A stretch of 64,000 nt of DNA from positions 1 through 64,000 of the forward strand of contig JAPWHL010000016.1 of NCBI GenBank assembly GCA_027214255.1. Direction: 5' to 3'. A model generated the notes under the pieces. It was given only the letters and a program-made list of their open reading frames with translations, did no database searches and was not told the origin of the DNA. Position numbers and translations under genes: made by a program. Shown piece after piece: positions 57,089 to 64,000 of this stretch (positions within the stretch are counted from its first letter, which is position 1; each line of letters starts with the position of its first letter). Source of the DNA: Roseovarius aestuarii. Lineage in GTDB: Bacteria > Pseudomonadota > Alphaproteobacteria > Rhodobacterales > Rhodobacteraceae.

Positions 57089-58099
57089 ATGCTTGCTTAT
57101 CAACTTTCCGACTATGGAAAGCCTGAAAGTCATGACGCGCTTGATATCGACGCACCGACGCCGGCGTCCAACGAGGTTGTCATTCGCACTGAGGCAATCG
57201 GCCTGAACTATCCCGATCTTCTGATGGTGCAAGGGCTCTATCAGAAGCGCCCCGAACCACCGTTTGTCCCCGGAAGAGACAGCGCCGGCACGATCATTTC
57301 GGTTGGTGATAATGTCACCACTTTCAAGCCGGGTGACAAAGTTGTTGCACAGACTTTCTCTGGCGGGTTTTCCGAGCAAGTCTTGGCCCCGGTAAATCGC
57401 GTATTCCACCGCCCTGACGGGGTTAGTGCAGTAGATGCCGCAGGTGCAATCACGGTGTTCAACACCGCCTTTGTCGCTGTATCTATCCGAGCGGGGGTCA
57501 AGAAAGGCGACAGGGTTGTTGTAACAGGTGCCGCTGGCGGTGTCGGCGCAGCCGCAATTCAGGTTGCTCACAATCTTGGCGCAGAGGTTCTTGCAATTGT
57601 GTCGTCAGAAGAAAAAGCCGCCCTCGCCCGCGCAAGCGGAGCGCAAAAGACGCTTATCATTGCCGATCGCAGCGAAGATGCCCTGAAAACCTTCTTCAAA
57701 AGCAATGTACGTACCGCTTGGGGTGATGACCGAGGCGCAGATGTCGTGGTGGACACAGTTGGCGGCGCCATGTTCCAAGCCGGATTGCGCGGGCTTGGCT
57801 TTGCTGGCCGTATAGTCGTGGTTGGCTTTGCCTCTGGCAACATTCCAGCGGCAAAGACCAACTACCTGCTCTACAACAATCTCTCTGTGATGGGCGCGCC
57901 TCTCGATATCCATTTTGACCATGCGCTGGACCAGATTCGCGGCGGCGCCGACTGGTGGCTGAACCTGTTGGCAGAGGGCAAGGCAGTTGCAAACGTAACC
58001 AAGCAGATTCCATTCGCGGAACTGATGCAGGGCCTCGCGGACATCCGCGACCAAAAGGTCGTTGGTAAGATCGTCGTCACGCTGGACCCTGCCGAATGA
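57089..58099 (+). CDS. Quinone oxidoreductase-like medium-chain dehydrogenase/reductase
   Basis: The 336-residue protein is of the zinc-free quinone oxidoreductase type within the MDR superfamily: LNYPDLLMVQGLYQKRPEPP near residue 40, PGRDSAGTI, and the Rossmann nucleotide loop VTGAAGGVGAAAIQ (about 147-160). No Cys/His zinc ligands are seen. Such NADPH-dependent enzymes reduce quinones, enones or acyl-CoA double bonds. AGGAG lies 6 bases upstream of the ATG. It heads the plus-strand unit and overlaps the thioesterase gene by four bases. A role in reducing an unsaturated intermediate is inferred. Confidence 0.85.
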   Translation: MLAYQLSDYGKPESHDALDIDAPTPASNEVVIRTEAIGLNYPDLLMVQGLYQKRPEPPFVPGRDSAGTIISVGDNVTTFKPGDKVVAQTFSGGFSEQVLAPVNRVFHRPDGVSAVDAAGAITVFNTAFVAVSIRAGVKKGDRVVVTGAAGGVGAAAIQVAHNLGAEVLAIVSSEEKAALARASGAQKTLIIADRSEDALKTFFKSNVRTAWGDDRGADVVVDTVGGAMFQAGLRGLGFAGRIVVVGFASGNIPAAKTNYLLYNNLSVMGAPLDIHFDHALDQIRGGADWWLNLLAEGKAVANVTKQIPFAELMQGLADIRDQKVVGKIVVTLDPAE

Positions 58100-58521
58100 A
58101 CAGTCTCGCGATGCAGCCGAGCCGGTTTTCTACTGCGCAATTCATTGAATTTCGCCGCGATGACCCGCTGATGAATTTTATCGGCGAGACAATGATTGCG
58201 CAGTTAGACGACAAAACGGTGCTTCGCGTGACTTGCAATCCACAGGCTGCAAATCCGCAGGGAATCCTACATGGGGGCATTCTGTCCTCTGTTTGCGATG
58301 TCGGCATGTACGAGGCGGCAAAGCGCAGCCTGAAAAGCGAATGCGTTACCTTAAGTCAGGAAATGAAGTTCTTGCGGGCTGGTAGGGCGAACGACCCCAT
58401 CCACGTGATCTGTGAGATTACAAAGCCGGGCCGCCGTGTCGTCTTTACATCCGCCGTGGTGGTTCAGGCCGACATAGTGATTTCGTCATCTACAGCGCAG
58501 TGGATGCCCATCGCAGTGTAG
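58096..58521 (+). CDS. PaaI-type hotdog thioesterase
   Basis: The 141-residue protein has the hotdog-fold thioesterase pattern with the catalytic loop NPQGILHGGILSSVCDVGM (about residues 53-71), as in PaaI. It would hydrolyse an acyl-CoA, perhaps a dead-end product of the pathway. It overlaps the previous gene by four bases, so the two are made together. The longer N-terminus (20 residues before the fold) has an in-frame alternative start at Met6. Confidence 0.8.
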   Translation: MNSLAMQPSRFSTAQFIEFRRDDPLMNFIGETMIAQLDDKTVLRVTCNPQAANPQGILHGGILSSVCDVGMYEAAKRSLKSECVTLSQEMKFLRAGRANDPIHVICEITKPGRRVVFTSAVVVQADIVISSSTAQWMPIAV

Positions 58522-58599
58522 TCTGCAAAGAAAAGGGCCTGCCGCCTTATAAAACAACAGACAGCGGAACGAAGGCTGCCCGACAAAAAAGGAATTGGA

Positions 58600-59523
58600 A
58601 TGACGGCATTGATCGCAGAACAGATCTTGAACGGCCTACAATTGGGAATCTTGCTGTTTCTGATTGCAGCTGGACTGACCCTGATTTTTGGCGTGATGGA
58701 TTTCATCAATCTCAGCCACGGGTCGCTTTTCATGCTGGGAGCCTACCTGTCGGTAACATTTATAGGGATGTTTGATAACTTTGCCTTCTCGATCCTGCTC
58801 GCTTGTTTATCGGTATTCATGATTGGGGCGATCTTCGAGGTCATGCTGGTGCGCAGGCTCTACAACCGAAACCACCTCGATCACGTGCTGGTCACTTTCG
58901 GAGTCATTCTTGTCGCAAACGAAGCCGTTAGCATGATCTGGGGCAGCGTTCCTATCTTTTCTGGCCTGCCTGACGCCCTGTCTCATCAAGTATCTCTGCC
59001 ATTTGGCATTGAGTATCCCAGCTATCGCTTGCTGGTCATCTTTGCCGGGATCATTCTGGCAGGTGGGTTGTTCTACCTTATCAACCGGACGCGGCTGGGG
59101 ATGCTAGTCCGAGCCGGTGCGAGCAATCGAACAATGGTGTCCGTCTTGGGCGTGAACATCAAGTTGCTCTACACGCTCGTATTTGGTCTGGGCGCATTGC
59201 TCGCCGGTTTCGCAGGCGCCATGGCCGGGCCGCTTCTTTCGGTACAGCCCGGCATGGGCGAGGCAATCTTGATCCAATCCTTCGTCGTCGTGGTAATTGG
59301 CGGGCTTGGTTCAATCAATGGGGCGCTGCTTGCCGCAATCCTCGTCGGCCTGATTGACACCATCGGCCGGGCTTTCATGCGCGACATACTCGGGTTTGTG
59401 TTCTCACCGTCGGTCGCCAGCGATGCTGGTCCGGCGCTGTCCTCCATGTTGATCTACATTCTGATGGCTCTGGTTCTGTTCTTTCGTCCCGAAGGCCTCG
59501 TCCCTATGCAAAAAAGGAACTGA
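58600..59523 (+). CDS. livH: Branched-chain amino acid-type ABC permease LivH
   Basis: The 307-residue permease has about eight membrane spans and the LivH motif LTLIFGVMDFINLSHGSLFM at the N-terminus and GALLAGFAGAMAGPLLSVQPGMG mid-protein. The AAGG-type site AAGGAATTGGA precedes ATG 58600. It is the first of four transporter genes in a row, after a 78-bp gap. The importer substrate is not branched-chain amino acids by default; Liv-family systems also take aromatic acids, amides and urea. Confidence 0.93.
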   Translation: MTALIAEQILNGLQLGILLFLIAAGLTLIFGVMDFINLSHGSLFMLGAYLSVTFIGMFDNFAFSILLACLSVFMIGAIFEVMLVRRLYNRNHLDHVLVTFGVILVANEAVSMIWGSVPIFSGLPDALSHQVSLPFGIEYPSYRLLVIFAGIILAGGLFYLINRTRLGMLVRAGASNRTMVSVLGVNIKLLYTLVFGLGALLAGFAGAMAGPLLSVQPGMGEAILIQSFVVVVIGGLGSINGALLAAILVGLIDTIGRAFMRDILGFVFSPSVASDAGPALSSMLIYILMALVLFFRPEGLVPMQKRN

Positions 59524-59525
59524 TC

Positions 59526-60503
59526 ATGCACGGACGCCTTGAAATTCAGTCCATCGTCATACCTTTGCTTGCCATAGCTATTGGTCCCATCGTCGCGCTG
59601 ATCACAGACGACGTTTATGTATTACATATCTTTGAACGCGCTTTGATCTTTGCTGTCGCGGCGGCGTCGTTGAACCTCATCCTCGGCTTTGGCGGCATGG
59701 TCAGCTTCGGTCACGCGGTTTTCATTGGGCTGGGGGCTTACATAACCGGAATCATGTCGAATGCTGACATCACTGCGCTTTGGCTACAGATACCCGCAAT
59801 CTTGGCAGTAACGGGAATCGTCGCGATGGTCATGGGATTGATCGCCCTACGCACGACGGGTGTTCACTTCATCATGATCACACTCGCGCTTGCGCAGATC
59901 TTTTACTACACAGCCGTGTCATCCTCGACATTCGGCGGCGACGATGGATTGGTGATCTACGAACGCAGCACGTTCTTTGGCCTCTATGATCCTTGGGACA
60001 GCTGGCAGTTTTATGGCTTTGTCGCTATTGTGTCGCTCGGCCTGATTTGGCTTGTCACCGCCGTTACCTCTTCCGACTTTGGGCTGCGCCTTCTTGCCAC
60101 GCGCGAAAACCCACAGCGATCTGCAGCTCTTGGATTTCACGTTCTCGGCACCCGACTACTGGCTTTCGTCATTGCAGGCATGGTGTGCGGTTTGGCTGGA
60201 ATGCTGCTGGCAAATCAAAGTGAATTCGCCACTCCCGGCTATGCCAATTGGCAACGTTCTGGCGAACTTCTCGCCATCGTCATTCTGGGTGGTGTCGGGC
60301 TTAGGATGGGGCCAGTTTACGGAGCCTTCGCTTTCATCCTCGTTGAGCACACCTTGGCGTCCTATACTAATCACTGGGCACTCTACTTCGGTCTAATTCT
60401 GATCCTGGTGGTTCTATTCCTTCATCGCGGTTTGGCTGGCTTGGTCGAGCGCGTGCTCCGACCACGGGCAGCGAAACGCCCTGAATTCGAGGAGGCGCGC
60501 TAA
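59526..60503 (+). CDS. livM: Branched-chain amino acid-type ABC permease LivM
   Basis: The 325-residue permease shows the LivM pattern LNLILGFGGMVSFGHAVFIG, the loop ATRENPQRSAALGFHVLGTR, and a basic C-terminal tail. It starts 2 bases after the livH stop and overlaps livG by one base (TAATG), so translation is coupled. It pairs with LivH to form the membrane channel. Confidence 0.93.
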   Translation: MHGRLEIQSIVIPLLAIAIGPIVALITDDVYVLHIFERALIFAVAAASLNLILGFGGMVSFGHAVFIGLGAYITGIMSNADITALWLQIPAILAVTGIVAMVMGLIALRTTGVHFIMITLALAQIFYYTAVSSSTFGGDDGLVIYERSTFFGLYDPWDSWQFYGFVAIVSLGLIWLVTAVTSSDFGLRLLATRENPQRSAALGFHVLGTRLLAFVIAGMVCGLAGMLLANQSEFATPGYANWQRSGELLAIVILGGVGLRMGPVYGAFAFILVEHTLASYTNHWALYFGLILILVVLFLHRGLAGLVERVLRPRAAKRPEFEEAR

Positions 60504-61267
60504 TGGCCCATCCTGCACTCGACCTATCCGGAATCACGGTAACATTCGGCGGGATCCATGCCCTCACCGATGTGAACCTGACCCTCAAACCCGGACAAAT
60601 TCACGCGCTAATCGGTCCGAACGGCGCAGGAAAAACCACATTGGTCAGTGTGCTTTCCGGCGAATTGAAACCTGATCACGGTACTGTCCGTCTGTCTGGC
60701 GAAAACATCAACAGTCTGAAGCCCTATCAACGGGCTCGGCGGGGTTTGTTGCGCACCTATCAACTGACGGCGTTGTTTCAACATATCCCGCTAAAGCAAA
60801 ACATTCTCCTCAGCCTCGAAGCACGGGACCGAGCACGCCTGTCTATTGGCGATCTGTTTCGGTTCGGCGTTTCAAAACGCTACGCATCTGAAGTCGCCGA
60901 GATTCTCGAAAATTTCAAACTCACCGACAAAGCCGATGTTGTTCCTTCTTCGTTATCTCATGGCGACAGGCGCCGCTTGGAACTTGCCATGGCAATCATT
61001 GCCAACCCAAGTGTTCTACTGCTCGACGAGCCCTTGGCGGGGCTTTCAACGGCAGATGCCGTTGCCCTTGTCGAAATGATTCAGCATCAGCTGCGTGGTA
61101 AGACACCCGTTTTGCTGGTCGAACACGACATGGACGCTGTTTTCAGCCTTGCCGATGAAATCACTGTGATGGTGAACGGCAACGTATTGCTGACCGGTTC
61201 GCCCGAGGAAGTACGCAACTCGGAGGAAGTACAGGCCGCTTACCTATCTGATGAGGATGATTTCTGA
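60503..61267 (+). CDS. livG: ABC transporter ATP-binding protein LivG
   Basis: The 254-residue ATPase has Walker A GPNGAGKTT, a signature segment LSHGDRRRLELAMA (the usual LSGG is LSHG), Walker B VLLLDEPLAGLS, and the switch His in LLVEHDMDAV. It has the Liv-type C-terminal helix. It overlaps livM and livF by one base each. LSHG-type signatures are frequent in LivG subfamilies and not a sign of inactivity. Confidence 0.93.
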   Translation: MAHPALDLSGITVTFGGIHALTDVNLTLKPGQIHALIGPNGAGKTTLVSVLSGELKPDHGTVRLSGENINSLKPYQRARRGLLRTYQLTALFQHIPLKQNILLSLEARDRARLSIGDLFRFGVSKRYASEVAEILENFKLTDKADVVPSSLSHGDRRRLELAMAIIANPSVLLLDEPLAGLSTADAVALVEMIQHQLRGKTPVLLVEHDMDAVFSLADEITVMVNGNVLLTGSPEEVRNSEEVQAAYLSDEDDF

Positions 61268-61968
61268 TGCTGACATTGGATCGCGTTTGCGCAAGCTATG
61301 AAGACAGCCAAGTGCTATTTGACCTCGAAATGGAAGTTGCCGCCGGAACCGTCACCACGCTATTGGGCAAGAACGGGATGGGCAAAACCACAACCATCCG
61401 CACCCTTTATGGATTGACCGACAACATCCGGGGCGACGTCGTACTGAATGGTACAAGGATCAATGGACTTGCTCCGCACAAGATTGCGGCTATGGGGGTC
61501 GCGTTGGTTCCGGAAGGTCGCCAAGTGTTCCCGACCCTTACGGTCGAGGAAAACCTGATCGCCACGGCCCGCTTCAAGAATAAGCGCGAATGCCAGATGC
61601 AGGTCGATAAAATGTACGAACTGTTCCCACGTCTGGCCGAGCGCAAAACATCATTTGCGAATCTATTGTCTGGCGGAGAACAACAGATGCTTGCGATCGG
61701 TCGCGCTCTGATGACAATGCCCCGTTTTTTGATCCTTGATGAAGCGACCGAAGGGCTCGCTCCGGTCGTGCGTCGCGAAATCTGGATGGCACTAAAGGCC
61801 CTGAAGGAGCAGAATTATACAATCCTTGTCATAGACAAAAGCCTCAAACCCCTTTGCAAACTGGGTGATGCACATAACATTTTGCAAAAGGGCGCGTTGG
61901 TCTGGTCCGGCCAGTCAAAAGAATTGGCCGATCCTCAAAGCGAAGCCCGGCGCCATCTGAGCCTATAA
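61267..61968 (+). CDS. livF: ABC transporter ATP-binding protein LivF
   Basis: The 233-residue ATPase shows Walker A GKNGMGKTT, signature LSGGEQQMLAIGRAL and Walker B FLILDEATEGLAP. The switch region reads TILVIDKSLKPL where most LivF proteins have VEQN. I believe this is a subfamily variant but have not checked it. It forms a heterodimer with LivG. It starts within the livG stop codon (TGATG). Confidence 0.92.
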   Translation: MLTLDRVCASYEDSQVLFDLEMEVAAGTVTTLLGKNGMGKTTTIRTLYGLTDNIRGDVVLNGTRINGLAPHKIAAMGVALVPEGRQVFPTLTVEENLIATARFKNKRECQMQVDKMYELFPRLAERKTSFANLLSGGEQQMLAIGRALMTMPRFLILDEATEGLAPVVRREIWMALKALKEQNYTILVIDKSLKPLCKLGDAHNILQKGALVWSGQSKELADPQSEARRHLSL

Positions 61969-62017
61969 GACGCACCGGGACGAACCAATTCCAAGCCTTA
62001 CCGATAGGAATCCAAGA

Positions 62018-62968
62018 ATGACGCCAGCACCGCCAACCATTTCATCCGATGTCCAATATTGCAAAATGGATGACGGCGCGCGGATCGCAGTGCGGCGTTG
62101 GTCTGGCCCGCAAAAGCAGCGGCTCTTGATCTCTCACGGGAATGGGTTGGCAATCGAGGGGTTTTACGATTTCGCCGAGGCATTGTTTGACAGTTTCGAA
62201 GTCATCGCGTTCGACCTTCGCAACCATGGCAGTAGCCCCCGTGACCCTCACCCCGAAAACCCGTGGCCGCGTTACATCGCAGACGTTCCTCAGATTTTTA
62301 ACGGCGTCGAACAATTGTACGGCCAACGCGAAACCCACGGAGCTTTTCACTCGATGGCTGCGGTTTCAACTCTGTGTGCTCAAACACTAAACCCAAGCCC
62401 TTGGGCCAGTCTGACTTTGTTCGAGCCTCCGCTTGCGCCCAGTGACAACGCTGCCGTGCAGGAAACGTTCAACGCGGCTCAGGAGGTTATGAGTTCCCGG
62501 GCGTTGCGCAGACGAAGAACCTTTGCCGATCCAGCCGAGCTTGCGGCCTCATTCGGGCGCGCCGCGACATTCGGCGGCATACCTATCAGGGCTTTGGATC
62601 GATTGGCCAATGCGTCGTTGCTCCACACAGACGCATCATCAGCTGAACCTTGGGAATTGGTACTGCCCCCCGAAGCAGAAGCCCGAAACTTTGCTCAAGC
62701 GACCAGCTTGTCCCAGTATTGGGATGCGCTGACCGGGATCAAAATCCCGATACAACTCGTCACTGGTGATCCGGAAGTGCATGATTTGCCCAATCTCGTG
62801 GCCATTGCCCACCATATGTCCAAAACATTTGGCTATCCTGTCTCGAGCATTCCCAATTCCAATCACTTCATGCAGCTTCAGGATGCGCATTCTTGCGCCC
62901 AGAAGGTCAAGGACTTTGCCGCGCGTTCGGTTGAGTACTCAAATACAATCAATCAAGAAACTAAATGA
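62018..62968 (+). CDS. Alpha/beta hydrolase fold enzyme
   Basis: The 316-residue protein has an alpha/beta hydrolase core. HGNG (40-43) is the oxyanion region, Ser112 lies in FHSMAA (the usual GxSxG nucleophile elbow is altered to FHSMA), an acidic residue is in TGDPEVHDLP, and the likely catalytic His is in NSNHFMQLQD near residue 288. It would hydrolyse an ester, amide or thioester. The altered elbow is unusual but the Ser is kept. It lies between livF and the CoA ligase, so it probably acts on the same substrate. Confidence 0.8.
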   Translation: MTPAPPTISSDVQYCKMDDGARIAVRRWSGPQKQRLLISHGNGLAIEGFYDFAEALFDSFEVIAFDLRNHGSSPRDPHPENPWPRYIADVPQIFNGVEQLYGQRETHGAFHSMAAVSTLCAQTLNPSPWASLTLFEPPLAPSDNAAVQETFNAAQEVMSSRALRRRRTFADPAELAASFGRAATFGGIPIRALDRLANASLLHTDASSAEPWELVLPPEAEARNFAQATSLSQYWDALTGIKIPIQLVTGDPEVHDLPNLVAIAHHMSKTFGYPVSSIPNSNHFMQLQDAHSCAQKVKDFAARSVEYSNTINQETK

Positions 62969-62982
62969 AAGGGAGGATCACG

Positions 62983-64000
62983 ATGCATCCACAGACGCAA
63001 AATGCCCAAACTCCAACACCCGCATTCGAATCCCTCCTCGAGGCACTGATTTATTGGGCCGAAGTTCAGCCTGATGCCCTAGCGGTGGAAACCGATGATC
63101 ATGGTGCCCTCACTTACGCTGAGTTATTGGAGACCGCGCAGAACCTTGCATCCGGCTTTCTGTCACGAGGGCTTAAACCCGGTGACCGAGTTGCAATCCA
63201 ATTGCCATCCTCTCCAGAGTTTGTTGCTGCGTATTTCGCATGCCAGATTTCCGGCTGCGTGTTGACCACGTTCCACATGCCATATCGCCAAGAAGAACTT
63301 CGTCCTTTGGTTAACTTTGGCAAACCCAAAGCTGTACTGACCACACAGGTCGGTAAATACGACGGGCCCGCGACGATGGAGCGTCTGGCGCAGGAAACCG
63401 GATTCCTCGATCATATTATCGTGGTGGGTGGGACGCCCGCAAAAGGCCAGATTGCATTTTGCGATCTACTCGACGAAGGTAAGACCGGCCCCTCGGCCAA
63501 TCCAGCATTGCCAAATGCGGAAACCACTTTGTGCTTTACCTCGGGCACCTCGTCAGCCCCCAAGGCAGTGTGCCGCAAACAAGATGTCTGGACCGAAGTT
63601 TCACGCCTGTTTTCAGGGATGCTATCCTTAACCAGCGAAGACCGTGTTATGATTGCGCCTCCCCTTTCCCACGTTTTCGGCCTAAGCTGTGCCGGTAACG
63701 CGATTTACGTCGGCGCCACCATTGTTCCAATTCCGATGTTTTCACCCGAAACATATGTAAAATACCTGACTGAATTGGCCCCCACGGTTGTCTACTCTGC
63801 ACCTGCACACCTCGCTGCGACACTTAAAAGCGGGGCCTTGGAGCGCACTCCGCCTGTATCAGTCCGTGATGTCATCGTGGGCGGGTCAATCTGCCCCCCC
63901 AAGATTGCTGCCGAGTTCGAGGCTCATCTTCCGAATGGCCGGGTTGGCAATCTGTTCGGCATGACGGAAATGTCGCTTGCCACTCAGACCGACCCGACTG
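62983..64000 (+). CDS. AMP-dependent acyl-CoA ligase, 3' end missing
   Basis: About 339 residues are present before the window ends. The AMP-binding P-loop is TSGTSSAPKAV (186-196) and the A5 motif FGMTEMSLATQ is near residue 324. The protein activates a carboxylate to acyl-AMP and then acyl-CoA. GGGAGG lies 7 bases before the ATG at 62983. It belongs to the catabolic cluster and gives the strongest hint that the imported compound is, or becomes, a carboxylic acid. The C-terminal domain lies outside the window. Confidence 0.88.
   Translation, partial: MHPQTQNAQTPTPAFESLLEALIYWAEVQPDALAVETDDHGALTYAELLETAQNLASGFLSRGLKPGDRVAIQLPSSPEFVAAYFACQISGCVLTTFHMPYRQEELRPLVNFGKPKAVLTTQVGKYDGPATMERLAQETGFLDHIIVVGGTPAKGQIAFCDLLDEGKTGPSANPALPNAETTLCFTSGTSSAPKAVCRKQDVWTEVSRLFSGMLSLTSEDRVMIAPPLSHVFGLSCAGNAIYVGATIVPIPMFSPETYVKYLTELAPTVVYSAPAHLAATLKSGALERTPPVSVRDVIVGGSICPPKIAAEFEAHLPNGRVGNLFGMTEMSLATQTDPT

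Noticed and set aside
61267..61968. LivF with DKS instead of the EQN switch motif as a sign of inactivity
   Set aside because: Walker A, signature and Walker B are intact, and I believe this switch variant occurs in other Liv-family ATPases, so it was kept as a note rather than a finding.

Overview
The window reads as chromosomal DNA of an alphaproteobacterium, most likely a marine Rhodobacteraceae (Roseobacter-group) species. The basis is the sequence style of its ribosomal, RpoB and RpoC proteins, alphaproteobacterial gene neighbourhoods (fused MrpAB antiporter subunit, DUF3572/PleD, DUF983/Nudix), an alphaproteobacterial LexA box (GAAC-N7-GAAC) and G+C-rich coding DNA. No rRNA, tRNA, IS element, prophage or CRISPR array was recognised.

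Layout. 1-18.3 kb is the translation/transcription core on the minus strand. Its transcriptional order is secE, nusG, rplK, rplA, rplJ, rplL, rpoB, rpoC, then rpsL, rpsG, fusA and the start of tuf. The two halves are separated by a 2.8 kb block (VOC protein, glycosyltransferase-like protein, DMT permease), and rpsL has its own strong promoter. The intergenic gaps are rich in hairpins, including a perfect 25-bp inverted repeat between fusA and tuf.

18.5-33.8 kb is also mostly minus strand. It holds a membrane protein of unknown function, a six-gene Mrp Na+/H+ antiporter operon (mrpAB-C-D-E-F-G), an agmatinase-family enzyme, a DUF4153 membrane protein followed by an H-NOX-like protein and an HNOBA-GGDEF cyclase, an orphan MttB-family methyltransferase, a HAD phosphatase and DUF3572. 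The H-NOX-like protein has lost the residues that normally bind haem.

33.9-46.2 kb is mixed: a PleD-like cyclase whose receiver domain lacks its phosphorylation residues, DUF983, a Nudix hydrolase, a DMT permease, a fatty-acid desaturase/DUF2061 pair divergent from an XRE regulator, an aldo/keto reductase divergent from an SOS-controlled orphan imuA, an MFS permease, metG, and tig in convergent orientation to metG.

46.4-51.0 kb (minus strand) is a phosphonate-type ABC importer operon, phnD-C-E-E, ending in a BenE-type permease. 51.8-64 kb is a catabolic cluster around a divergent promoter region. On the left are a fused hydantoinase/oxoprolinase (HyuA-HyuB) and a LivJ-type binding protein. 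On the right are a quinone oxidoreductase-like enzyme, a hotdog thioesterase, livHMGF, an alpha/beta hydrolase and an acyl-CoA ligase cut by the window end. Together they look like uptake, ring or amide opening, and CoA activation of one unidentified compound.

The observations most worth following are the haem-ligand-less H-NOX/cyclase pair, the phospho-dead PleD, the LexA-controlled and probably leaderless imuA, and the hyuAB/liv/CoA-ligase catabolic cluster.
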